A stretch of DNA of 13,646 nt, from NCBI GenBank assembly GCA_021828345.1, contig JAJZJI010000025.1, positions 1 through 13,646 of the forward strand, in the 5' to 3' direction. How positions within the stretch are numbered: position 1 is the stretch's first letter; the number at the start of each line of letters is the position of its first letter. Both the position numbers and the translations under genes were made by a program. Below are positions 1-6,760 of the stretch, in pieces. This DNA is from Microcaldota archaeon. Its GTDB lineage: Archaea > Micrarchaeota > Micrarchaeia > Micrarchaeales > Micrarchaeaceae. Under the pieces are notes generated by a model. The model did not search any database, was not told where the DNA came from, and saw only the letters and a list, made by a program, of their open reading frames with translations.

Positions 1-396
1 GTAAGCGTTTATAGTAAGAATCTTTCATGTATGGTGCGCGAATATATTGATGAAGTTAATGGTATTAGACTTCCAAAAGGTTTTATTATAGCGGATGGAT
101 ATAATGCACCATTTAGTAACAATACCTTTGATGCAATATACTGTATGAATAATCTTTATTATGTATTAAATAATACCATCGAGCATTCAGCTTTAAAAAA
201 AATAAAAAATATTTTAAGACTTATTAAAAATAATGGTTATCTATTAATATCTGGTACAAATAATAGTATAGTTCAAGAGTCAGTAATATTACAAAATAAA
301 ATTGGAGTATATACACCTATATACTCTACATTTAGTTTAGATAACCAGGAATCTATAAAAAAATTATCAATGATCGTAGATAATTGTAATACATAA
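1..396 (+). CDS. Class I SAM-dependent methyltransferase, 5'-truncated by window edge
   Basis: The reading frame is open from base 1, and the first in-frame ATG at 31 lies inside the conserved fold, so the true start is to the left of the window. The residues before and after that ATG (VSVYSKNLSCMVREYI) look like the motif I-II region of a Methyltransf_11-type enzyme. The segment ADGYNAPFSNNTFDAIYCMN is the usual 'gD...lPf.d.sFD.v' motif III/IV block, and NNGYLLISGT is the strand after the '..GG.lliS' turn. The enzyme should transfer a methyl group from S-adenosylmethionine; nothing visible identifies the acceptor. By hand count only about 98 of 396 bases are G or C, lower than the neighbouring housekeeping genes. 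Its TAA (394-396) is immediately followed by the stop of the convergent thrS, with no spacer. Confidence 0.75.
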   Translation, partial: VSVYSKNLSCMVREYIDEVNGIRLPKGFIIADGYNAPFSNNTFDAIYCMNNLYYVLNNTIEHSALKKIKNILRLIKNNGYLLISGTNNSIVQESVILQNKIGVYTPIYSTFSLDNQESIKKLSMIVDNCNT

Positions 397-2124
397 TTAC
401 TTTTCACTTCTTTTTTGCACAATTTCTGCAATGCTCGGCTTTGATTCTATCTCTTTTTTGATATCCGCTATGAATGTATCAACTTTAACATTATGAAGCT
501 GCTTTCCCATTCTATCTCTTATTGATATTGTATTTCCATCTCTTTCTTTCTGGCCGACAACTATAGTATATGGAACCTCATTCATTTTTGCATCCCTTAT
601 CTTATATTCAAGTGTTTTATCTGAGATGTCTAGCTGCACACGTATATCATTTTCCATTATTTTATTGTAAACAATTTGTGCATAATCATTAGATTGCTCT
701 GAAATAGATATGACGGATGCTTGGATTGGTGCAATCCATGTTGGGAATTTTCCTTTAAAGTGCTCTGTTAATATACCTATAAAGCGCTCTAATGAACCAT
801 AAAGTACTCTATGTATTATTATAGGCGTATGCTCCCGTCCATCCTCTCCTGTATAAGATAGGTTGAAGCGTATAGGTAATTGATAGTCAAGTTGTATAGT
901 GCCGCATTGCCATTCCCTTTTCATCGAGTCTCTTAAATGTATATCGATTTTAGGTCCATAAAATGCGCCGTCTTTATCTTTAATATTATATTTAATCCCA
1001 TTCTTTTCTAATGCATTTTTCAGATATGATGTGGCAGCATCCCAGGTTTTTTCATCGCCAAGATGGCTATCTGGCATTGTTGATAAATTTGCGTAATACT
1101 CCAGCTCAAATATTCCATATAAATATTTTGTAAGCTTTAAAAGATTCATTATCTCAGATTCTAGGTGCTGTTCATCGGTAAATATATGTGCGTCATCTTG
1201 TGTTATCTCTCTTACACGAAAGAGCCCAGTTAATGCACCACTTATCTCATTTCTATATAATCTATCAAAGTCAGCCATGCGCAATGGGAGATCCCTATAG
1301 CTCCATCGCTTTGATTTGTATATCATTATTGTGGATGGACAATTCATTGGTTTAATACCAATATCATTATCTTCTCCTAATATAAACATGTCATCTTTAT
1401 AATGGTCTATATGTCCACTCACATGCCACAAAGCTATATTAGCAAGCGCAGGTGTTGATATTTCTATATACCCATTTTTTCTTATTAGTTTTCTTATAAA
1501 TGTTATTAATTCTTGATAAATTATGATCCCATTATTATGCCAATATACCATTCCTGGCGATATCTCTTGGAAACTAAACAGATCCATACGTTCTGCTATT
1601 GTTCTATGATCATTTTCACCTAGACCAGACCAATCTGACTTCTTTACAATTGATAAGTCTATTCGTTTTTCTTTTTTCTCTTTTTGTTTATCCTGCCCTT
1701 TTACATTGTTATTTGAATACCATCGTGACTGCTCTGCGAGTGGATGTCCTTTTATATTTATTGATAATTGTTTATTCCAGCCAAAAGGAGCGGAAACTAT
1801 ATTTAAATTATGTTTATTCTCCTTTGCATATGTTTTTATATGACTATAAAGCGCAGCTGCTTTATCCAAATCTTCAAGATTGCTGCTAAGGTGCGCAAAT
1901 GGGTATAAAACTATACTCTCAACTTTTTGTTTTTCTGCAAATTTTAAAGAATCATTAAACATTTTTTTTGCGTTTTCAAGTGTATCATCTTTTTCAATTG
2001 TCATAAAGAGCACAAGCGCATTTTTTATGTGCTCCTCCTGCCGCTCTATACTATCATATATGCTTGCTTCAGGTTTTATCATTTTATAATATATACTATC
2101 AACGTCAAGTTGTAATACGCGCAT
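397..2124 (-). CDS. thrS: Threonyl-tRNA synthetase with archaeal-type editing domain
   Basis: Charges tRNA-Thr with threonine in the cytoplasm and should clear mischarged Ser-tRNA-Thr. The 575-residue protein begins with an archaeal DTD-like editing domain (about 1-136), seen in YPFAHLSS (74-81), APFGWNK (112-118) and KGHPLAEQSR (125-134). A Lys-rich linker (about 140-160) leads to the class II core. Motif 2 includes RLYRNEISGALTG and the FRVREITQDDAHIF loop; motif 3 includes LYGSLERFIGIL. The three zinc ligands expected from the family are present as C262, H313 and H438. The anticodon-binding domain occupies about 465-560. The core resembles bacterial/eukaryotic ThrRS more than the divergent core I recall for Pyrococcus and methanogens, so the protein looks mosaic. 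The ATG at 2124 fits the start of the editing domain (MRVLQLDVD). A TATA-like AGTATAAAAAG lies about 40 nt upstream, predicting a leader of about 15 nt without a Shine-Dalgarno site. Confidence 0.95.
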   Translation of the reverse strand: MRVLQLDVDSIYYKMIKPEASIYDSIERQEEHIKNALVLFMTIEKDDTLENAKKMFNDSLKFAEKQKVESIVLYPFAHLSSNLEDLDKAAALYSHIKTYAKENKHNLNIVSAPFGWNKQLSINIKGHPLAEQSRWYSNNNVKGQDKQKEKKEKRIDLSIVKKSDWSGLGENDHRTIAERMDLFSFQEISPGMVYWHNNGIIIYQELITFIRKLIRKNGYIEISTPALANIALWHVSGHIDHYKDDMFILGEDNDIGIKPMNCPSTIMIYKSKRWSYRDLPLRMADFDRLYRNEISGALTGLFRVREITQDDAHIFTDEQHLESEIMNLLKLTKYLYGIFELEYYANLSTMPDSHLGDEKTWDAATSYLKNALEKNGIKYNIKDKDGAFYGPKIDIHLRDSMKREWQCGTIQLDYQLPIRFNLSYTGEDGREHTPIIIHRVLYGSLERFIGILTEHFKGKFPTWIAPIQASVISISEQSNDYAQIVYNKIMENDIRVQLDISDKTLEYKIRDAKMNEVPYTIVVGQKERDGNTISIRDRMGKQLHNVKVDTFIADIKKEIESKPSIAEIVQKRSEK

Positions 2125-2159
2125 AAAAGCACCGATATACTATGATATGTTGAATCTTC

Positions 2160-2170
2160 TTTTTATACTT
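2160..2170 (-). promoter_or_regulatory. Putative TATA box of thrS
   Basis: On the minus strand this reads AAGTATAAAAA, close to the archaeal TATA consensus. Taking the usual 25-27 nt from box centre to initiation, transcription would begin near 2139 and give a leader of about 15 nt. No ribosome-binding sequence is visible before the ATG at 2124. Position and composition are the only evidence. Confidence 0.4.
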
Positions 2171-2192
2171 TGTGTATTAGATATTGCAACGT

Positions 2193-2200
2193 ATTATAAA
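2193..2200 (+). promoter_or_regulatory. Putative TATA box of rfcL
   Basis: The sequence ATTATAAA lies about 28 nt before the ATG at 2225. With archaeal spacing the transcript would start at about 2222-2225, making that ATG essentially leaderless. The in-frame ATG at 2216 would then be upstream of the mRNA 5' end. This box is what decides the start chosen for rfcL. It lies back to back with the thrS promoter. Confidence 0.4.
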
Positions 2201-2224
2201 TTTTAATTATGTTATATGGTTATC

Positions 2225-3469
2225 ATGGCAGATGATATACGACTTGAGAGTCTTTTTGAAATTAAAAGTATATTAGATATAGTCGGAAATAGAAATGCGA
2301 TAAATGCGATGCGCTCTTTTTCACTTTCTATTGAGAAGGGTGAACATAGGAAGCCTCTTTTACTTTATGGTCCATCTGGAGTTGGGAAAACCGCATCAGC
2401 GATAGCAATAGCAATTGAAAATAATTGGAATATTGTCAATTTTAATGCTAGCGATTATCGTGATAGTGATACTATAAAGAATATATTAATGCCAGCATCT
2501 AATACGAAGAGCATATTCGGAAAGAGAAATTTGATAATACTAGATGAGATCGATGATCTTGTGGCGCGTTTTGATAGTGGAGCACCAGCTGCAATAAGTG
2601 AACTTGTAAAGAAATCTAAAAATCCCATTATCTTTATATCAAATGATTTATGGGATAGAAAAATAATGTTTTTAAGAAATGTGGTTGAGCCAATAGAATT
2701 TAAAAAAATAGATATCGATTCTATGACGGAAAGGCTTGCACATATAGTTAAACGGGAAGCTATAGAGATGAAAATAGATACTATAAAGGTTATTACTGCA
2801 AGGGCAAAGGGGGATATGCGCAGTGCAATAAATGACTTATATGCATTTATAGGTAGTGAAGATGCCACTGAAGATATATCTGAGCAGTTGGGTATGCGTG
2901 ATAGGAAAAGTGATGTGTTTTCGGTTTTAGATCGTATATTTTTATCAAATACCTTATCATCACCAATAGCCGCTATGGCAAATAGCGACGTGGATGCTGA
3001 CATGTTATATGGTTGGATAGACGAAAATATACCAAAGCGATATAAAGGTGCAAAAGAATTAAGCTTAGCATTTCACAATTTATCAACAGCTACGATGTAT
3101 TCATCACGTGCCGTGCGCATGCAATATTATGGTTTATGGCGATATAGAAATGTGTTGATGTCTTCAGGTATATCTCTTTCTAAAACTGGTTACCCCTCAA
3201 CATTAGAAAGATATGCGTTTCCAAGAGTAATAAGTTCACTTTCAAAATCCAAGGACTTTAGAGAGAAATCAAAAGCTCTTGCTGAAAAATTATCTGAAAT
3301 AATACACTCAAATTCAAGAGAAATTATGAATCAATATCTTCCTATGCTTGCAATAATGGCTAGAGATTCCATAAAGCAATCAAAAGAAAATGCATACATC
3401 CAATTTGAACAAATATATAGACTTGAGAAAAAGGATGTCGATGCGCTTGTGGAAATGGCCCCTATATAA
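2225..3469 (+). CDS. rfcL: Replication factor C large subunit (clamp loader), divergent
   Basis: Large subunit of the clamp loader that, with RFC small subunits, opens the PCNA ring and loads it at primer-template junctions. The AAA+ module is clear. Walker A GPSGVGKT is at about 49-56, Walker B LIILDEID at about 103-110, and a sensor-1 region ISNDLW follows. The sensor-2 helix with GDMRSAINDL near 196-205 is typical of RfcL. The C-terminal collar region contains YGWIDENIPKRY and YYGLWRYRN, both RfcL-like. Two usual features are missing: the N-terminal W-x-EKYRP box before DIVGN is replaced by an unrelated stretch, and no PIP-box (PCNA-binding) motif is visible at the C-terminus. At 414 residues the protein is shorter than most RfcL, which as I recall run to about 470-500. 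The start at 2225 is preferred because of the TATA position; an in-frame ATG at 2216 adds three residues. The ThrRS gene is divergent from it. Confidence 0.88.
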   Translation: MADDIRLESLFEIKSILDIVGNRNAINAMRSFSLSIEKGEHRKPLLLYGPSGVGKTASAIAIAIENNWNIVNFNASDYRDSDTIKNILMPASNTKSIFGKRNLIILDEIDDLVARFDSGAPAAISELVKKSKNPIIFISNDLWDRKIMFLRNVVEPIEFKKIDIDSMTERLAHIVKREAIEMKIDTIKVITARAKGDMRSAINDLYAFIGSEDATEDISEQLGMRDRKSDVFSVLDRIFLSNTLSSPIAAMANSDVDADMLYGWIDENIPKRYKGAKELSLAFHNLSTATMYSSRAVRMQYYGLWRYRNVLMSSGISLSKTGYPSTLERYAFPRVISSLSKSKDFREKSKALAEKLSEIIHSNSREIMNQYLPMLAIMARDSIKQSKENAYIQFEQIYRLEKKDVDALVEMAPI

Positions 3470-3505
3470 AATAATGTATCAACATTCGTGTCTATAAAAT
3501 TAAGT

Positions 3506-3524
3506 GCCAGCCAAAATGGCCGGC
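3506..3524. terminator. GC-rich hairpin between convergent genes
   Basis: GCCAGCC-AAAAT-GGCCGGC forms a stem of seven positions with one A-C mismatch; an A-T pair can extend it inward to an AAA loop. It stands out as a GC island in AT-rich sequence, and lies in the 64-bp gap between the stop of rfcL and the stop of the small convergent gene. It could end transcripts from both sides. On the minus strand a TTTT follows about 7 nt later; on the plus strand the T run is poor. Archaeal termination relies mainly on oligo-T, so a hairpin role is inference. Confidence 0.45.
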
Positions 3525-3533
3525 TAAATCTGT

Positions 3534-3800
3534 TTATTCGCAGTTTTCGGCAATTAACAATGCTGAAATACCTACACTTATTTGCTTCTTTGCAGCATAT
3601 GATTTTGCTGCCTTTATGCTAGATATAAGTTTATCTGCCAAAATATCTTTTAAGGCAGAATCCATTACTAGATCATGCTTTATATCTAGCGCCATGTAGG
3701 CATCTCTAAAGTTGTTGCTACCAAGTGCGTCTCTTACTATTCTACGCACGCACTCCGCACTACTTTCCAATCCACCATTTCTATCTATACTTTCTACCAT
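3534..3800 (-). CDS. Small uncharacterised protein (88 aa)
   Basis: I do not recognise this family. The product is predicted to be mostly helical, with charged and aliphatic residues alternating in the middle (about 33-72) and a hydrophobic segment ISVGISALLIAE near the C-terminus. It has two cysteines, one near residue 17 and one two residues from the end. No signal peptide, zinc motif or nucleotide-binding motif is visible. The ATG at 3800 is chosen because GGTGGGG sits about 5-10 nt before it, matching the GGTG part of the archaeal Shine-Dalgarno sequence. A GTG three codons further upstream (3809) is the alternative. It is the only gene here standing alone between a convergent and a divergent neighbour, so context gives no role. 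Coding status rests on length, the ribosome site and lack of a competing frame. Confidence 0.55.
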   Translation of the reverse strand: MVESIDRNGGLESSAECVRRIVRDALGSNNFRDAYMALDIKHDLVMDSALKDILADKLISSIKAAKSYAAKKQISVGISALLIAENCE

Positions 3801-3978
3801 ATTCCCCACCCTGTTATGGCCTACTGTACAGACTTTAATTATCTAGTGATTATTGTGATATAATAAGGTTATGTTTTAGCGGAATTTAAAGAATTAAAAA
3901 TACACTCTATGTTAAGGAATGGATTTTATAGTGTAGCAGAAGTTTTTAATATACTCTGGTTTATGTATATCATAAATT

Positions 3979-3982
3979 GGTG
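3979..3982 (+). promoter_or_regulatory. Ribosome-binding site deciding the start of the surface protein gene
   Basis: GGTG stands seven bases before the ATG at 3990, the spacing expected for pairing with the 3' end of archaeal 16S rRNA. The upstream in-frame ATG at 3909 has no such site and would put a second hydrophobic stretch in front of the anchor. Confidence 0.4.
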
Positions 3983-3989
3983 TTTAGTT

Positions 3990-5240
3990 ATGGCAATAAA
4001 TGGTAAAATGCTTATGATTCTAGCAGCGGTAATAGTTGTAGTAGCTATATTAGTTGTGTTTGTTGGTCGTTCTAGCAGTCCATCATCTACTAATAAGGGG
4101 AGCACATTTAATACCTCAAGTGCCTCAAGCTCACAGAAAACCTCTTTAAGTGTATCACCTTCAGAATCATCTGCGTATACAACGCTATCATCTAAGAAGA
4201 ATATAGGTTTTGAATCGCTTCTTAATTATGTAACGGATACCAATTCAACAAATAGTACCCCTATAATGATTGATTATAAAGGTACTGCAAGTGGTACATA
4301 TAGCGTATTATCGCTTGATTTTCCTATTAATTTAGAGTATGCAAATGTCAACAATAATTGGAGATTGAAGCTAAACGCAACCTCCATTCCACTATTTGGA
4401 AATATAACAGCTTATAGTATATATAAAAATGGAACACTTTATTCATGTTCTCAAAATACTGTATATAATGATTCTGGAAGGAGCGTTAGTACACAATGTA
4501 GAATTGAGAAAAATAATAGTATATCTGGAATTAGTGTAAGTAGCTTATCAAATTATAATATAAAAATAAATAAAATAAGCGAAAGTTCGTATAACGGAAT
4601 TCCCTGCCTTTTTGTTTCAGGCAATGCGGATAATATAACGACACCAGAAAGTTCAAATAGTACAGTACCGTCAAATTATAACGCTAATATAAATGTAAGC
4701 ACCTGTATATATACACAATATAGGCTTCCACTTAATTTAAGTATCAATATGACTGCAATCAATAAGACAAATAGCAATCAGAAAATAACATTAAATCTTA
4801 AATTGAATGAGGTATCAATTGTAAATAATGTTAATCAAACATATGTCGATACACTACCCGGTCCTATAGTAAATTCTACGAGTTTATCTACATTTAATAA
4901 TTCAAATGGAAATAATGGAGGTAGTACAAATCTACACGAATTTAATAATGCGTGTAATCAAACGGTGTTCTTATATGTTAATAAAGGATATGCAATATGT
5001 GGAAATTATAAAGTTGTTCTTGTAAGTGTTAGTTCTGAGAACATAACAACACCATATTCAACATTTAATATATATAATAATGAAACGGGTACTTTGATAA
5101 TGGCTGGGTTATCGGCAGATCTATTCCAAACGAGTGATATCACATATAACAATGTGACGCTTGATATTTATAATGCTGGCACATTTAACATGACAGGACT
5201 TCAAGATTCTGCAATTAGGTTAAGTATACAAAAAATATAA
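3990..5240 (+). CDS. Membrane-anchored, sequon-rich extracellular protein, unrecognised family
   Basis: From the ATG at 3990 the 416-residue product starts MAINGK, then has one long hydrophobic helix (about 7-26) ending in GR. A Ser/Thr/Lys-rich tether follows (about 28-70), and then a large Asn/Ser/Thr-rich region with alternating beta-like segments. This is the layout of an N-terminally anchored or secreted cell-surface protein. I count about 22 N-x-S/T sequons, many spaced 15-30 residues apart, which suggests heavy N-glycosylation. Six cysteines lie in the outer part (YSCS, TQCR, IPCL, STCI, NACN, AICG), an even number compatible with three disulfides. No enzyme motif or known fold is recognisable. 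An earlier in-frame ATG at 3909 would add 27 residues including a second hydrophobic stretch. An AATTTAAAG sequence near 3883-3891 could be its TATA box. The next gene is convergent, 22 bp away. Confidence 0.75.
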   Translation: MAINGKMLMILAAVIVVVAILVVFVGRSSSPSSTNKGSTFNTSSASSSQKTSLSVSPSESSAYTTLSSKKNIGFESLLNYVTDTNSTNSTPIMIDYKGTASGTYSVLSLDFPINLEYANVNNNWRLKLNATSIPLFGNITAYSIYKNGTLYSCSQNTVYNDSGRSVSTQCRIEKNNSISGISVSSLSNYNIKINKISESSYNGIPCLFVSGNADNITTPESSNSTVPSNYNANINVSTCIYTQYRLPLNLSINMTAINKTNSNQKITLNLKLNEVSIVNNVNQTYVDTLPGPIVNSTSLSTFNNSNGNNGGSTNLHEFNNACNQTVFLYVNKGYAICGNYKVVLVSVSSENITTPYSTFNIYNNETGTLIMAGLSADLFQTSDITYNNVTLDIYNAGTFNMTGLQDSAIRLSIQKI

Positions 5241-5262
5241 CGTGAAATTTTTATACTTAATT

Positions 5263-6168
5263 TTATTCCAGGTTCTTAATTGTACCTATGGCAAATATAC
5301 GAGGTTGTTTTGTTCTAACGAGCAGCAATTTATCGTTTATTGAAAGCGGAAGCGCCTTTGCGAGAGATATCTTTATTATATCATTATTTGTATCAAGAAT
5401 TTTTGCTGCAGAATAAGAGAAGACTCCAGATACATCAAAGCGCTCTTTTGACACATCAATATTCAATAATTTTGATTTGTTTATCTGTAACACTACATTT
5501 GCCGTTCTCTTTATCTGAGTTTTAGCCAAGATGTCTCCACGCTCAACATCTTTACTGTCTATGCCTTTTACTGCAATTCCTACACGTGTGCTCGCATCTG
5601 CAGATTCAACATCAACATCATGACTTTGTATGTGTCTAATAGATATGGTTTTTCCGCTTGTATGTACTAAGTTATCATGAACTTTTATTGTCCCATTAAT
5701 TACTATACCTAAAGCAATATCACCTACCCCTTTAACTGGAAACGCCTTGTCAATAACAACTTTTGGATCTAAACTACTCTCTTTTTTCGTATTTATCGCG
5801 ATATTTTCTATTAATTGAAGGATATTTTCACGGTTGCAGATTTCTGTATCTATAGATAAGTTTTTTGTTATGTGCTCCGCACCATTATCATCTGTTAATA
5901 CTACACGTTTGCCCAGCAAATCAGAAGCTATTATAGCCTCTCCAAACAATGCATCTAAATTTCTGGTACTTATGATAACAATATCGCATAAAAAGATAGA
6001 TTGCGCAAATCCATAATACTTTTCATTTATATCTGAGGGTGTCAATACTACAATGTTTGTGTCATTTATCCTTCTATTATAAAATACGACTCCGTTTTCA
6101 GTACCCTTCTTCCCAATAGACTGCGCAAGTTCAATATCATTCGGTATTGCCACTATAATGTTATTCAT
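5263..6168 (-). CDS. SelB/EF-Tu-family protein with degenerate GTPase domain
   Basis: 301 residues. The middle part (about 137-216) is an unmistakable translation-factor beta-barrel domain 2 of the SelB/EF1A type: VIDKAFPVKGVGDIALGIVI, then a GTIKVHD turn, IRHIQSHDVDVESA and VGIAVKGIDSKDVERGDIL. A third domain follows (about 222-300). The N-terminal 130 residues keep the outline of a SelB GTPase domain (KKGTENGVVFYNRR, CDIVIISTRNLDALFGEAIIASDLLGKRVVLTDD). They lack a GxxxxGK[ST] P-loop, the DxxG switch and an NKxD motif: where a P-loop should be it reads AIPNDIELAQSIG. The protein is thus unlikely to bind GTP normally. Similar SelB-like pseudo-GTPases occur in other archaea with unknown function; ribosome or tRNA binding is a reasonable guess. 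The ATG at 6168 lies 42 bp after the hsp20 stop on the same strand, across a T-rich stretch. It is probably not the true selenocysteine factor. Confidence 0.82.
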   Translation of the reverse strand: MNNIIVAIPNDIELAQSIGKKGTENGVVFYNRRINDTNIVVLTPSDINEKYYGFAQSIFLCDIVIISTRNLDALFGEAIIASDLLGKRVVLTDDNGAEHITKNLSIDTEICNRENILQLIENIAINTKKESSLDPKVVIDKAFPVKGVGDIALGIVINGTIKVHDNLVHTSGKTISIRHIQSHDVDVESADASTRVGIAVKGIDSKDVERGDILAKTQIKRTANVVLQINKSKLLNIDVSKERFDVSGVFSYSAAKILDTNNDIIKISLAKALPLSINDKLLLVRTKQPRIFAIGTIKNLE

Positions 6169-6179
6169 AACTAAGTATT

Positions 6180-6199
6180 AAAAAACAAAAAATAAAAAT
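6180..6199 (-). terminator. Oligo-T tract after hsp20
   Basis: On the minus strand the region just after the hsp20 stop carries three T runs broken by single A or G residues (T5, T6, T6). Archaeal RNA polymerase stops at such oligo-T tracts. It would separate the heat-induced hsp20 transcript from the SelB-like gene only 42 bp downstream. Readthrough cannot be excluded. Confidence 0.45.
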
Positions 6200-6210
6200 A
6201 GAGTACCTAT

Positions 6211-6651
6211 TTATTCTACTTTAATCTCCCTACTTTTTTTATCCCTAGCTTTTTTTATCTCTATACTTAAAACCCCATTTCTATAACTTGCTTTTGAACT
6301 ATCTGCAACTACTGGTTCTGGCAAGCGTAATGTTCTATAATACCCAGAGGATGATCTCTCTTTTCTATAAAAATTCTTTCCAGATTCCTCTTTTTCATCA
6401 TATCGTTCTGCCTTTATTATTACCTCATCCTCTGTTACTTTTAGTTTAATGTCCTTTTTTTCTAATCCGGGCATTTCAGCATTAACCTTAAACGAATCTC
6501 CATTATCTTGCAAATCTATTCTAGGTACTGCAAATCCCTCATTGAAGAATTCATTTATCTGACTTCCGCGGAACAGGGAGAAGGGATCTGAAATGATGTC
6601 TGAGAACTCAGGCATTGGCACTAATTTATATTTTTTCTTTTTTTCGTCCAT
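6211..6651 (-). CDS. hsp20: Small heat-shock protein, Hsp20/alpha-crystallin family
   Basis: ATP-independent holdase that binds unfolding proteins in the cytoplasm as an oligomer. At 146 residues it has the normal archaeal/bacterial size. The N-terminal arm (1-42) contains FSDIISDPFSLFRG-type hydrophobics. The alpha-crystallin domain (about 43-134) begins PRIDLQDNGDSFKVNAEMPG, includes the LEKKDIKLKV strand and the conserved NGVLSIEI (125-132), and is followed by a short charged tail. The tail has IKV at 143-145, a version of the I-x-I/V motif that docks neighbouring subunits. The ATG at 6651 is preceded by GTGATATA, weak as a ribosome site. The gene is divergent from the regulator-grpE-dnaK-dnaJ cluster, and a 19-bp inverted repeat lies just upstream, suggesting control by the adjacent regulator. 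Substrates released from it would be refolded by DnaK/DnaJ/GrpE. Confidence 0.96.
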   Translation of the reverse strand: MDEKKKKYKLVPMPEFSDIISDPFSLFRGSQINEFFNEGFAVPRIDLQDNGDSFKVNAEMPGLEKKDIKLKVTEDEVIIKAERYDEKEESGKNFYRKERSSSGYYRTLRLPEPVVADSSKASYRNGVLSIEIKKARDKKSREIKVE

Positions 6652-6661
6652 TATATCACTT

Positions 6662-6680
6662 TGTCAACTTTTTTTTGACA
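6662..6680. promoter_or_regulatory. Inverted-repeat operator candidate in the hsp20/regulator divergent promoter
   Basis: TGTCAA, a 7-bp spacer of C plus T's, then TTGACA: perfect 6-bp arms in a 19-bp element. It starts 10 bp upstream of the hsp20 ATG. An AT-rich TATA-like stretch (TTAAATAAAA on the minus strand, about 6688-6698) lies behind it, so the predicted hsp20 start site (about 6667) falls inside the repeat. A dimeric winged-helix protein bound here would block RNA polymerase recruitment, as described for the archaeal repressor Phr, though the sequence differs from the Phr and HSR1 sites I recall. The presumed binder is the product of the gene at 6768. Confidence 0.55.
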
Positions 6681-6712
6681 TTTCAATATTTTATTTAATA
6701 AACAATAAATTA

Positions 6713-6718
6713 TTTAAA
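6713..6718 (+). promoter_or_regulatory. Putative TATA box of the regulator-grpE-dnaK-dnaJ operon
   Basis: TTTAAA, within TATTTAAACC, lies about 50 nt before the ATG at 6768. Standard spacing puts transcription start near 6741, leaving a leader of about 27 nt that contains the GGAGGT ribosome site. The TGTCAA/TTGACA repeat is more than 30 bp upstream of this box. Confidence 0.4.
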
Positions 6719-6754
6719 CCTTTTGAATCATAATATATACACGTGGATTAAAGC

Positions 6755-6760
6755 GGAGGT
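6755..6760 (+). promoter_or_regulatory. Perfect Shine-Dalgarno site of the regulator gene
   Basis: GGAGGT, seven bases before the ATG at 6768. It is the strongest ribosome-binding sequence in the window. It argues that translation begins at 6768 rather than at the in-frame ATG at 6723. Confidence 0.75.

Noticed and set aside
2455..3003. 182-codon minus-strand frame opposite rfcL
   Set aside because: Lies across the Walker B and sensor regions of rfcL. The translation is Ser/Ile-rich without domains, which is a frame shadow.
3909..3989. N-terminal extension of the surface protein from an ATG at 3909
   Set aside because: It has no ribosome site, adds a second hydrophobic stretch and an odd cysteine. 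The ATG at 3990 has GGTG at ideal spacing. Not fully excluded.
5263..6168. Annotation as the genuine selenocysteine-specific elongation factor SelB
   Set aside because: The GTPase motifs are missing and no selenoprotein or tRNA-Sec gene is in the window. A SelB-family pseudo-GTPase is the safer call.
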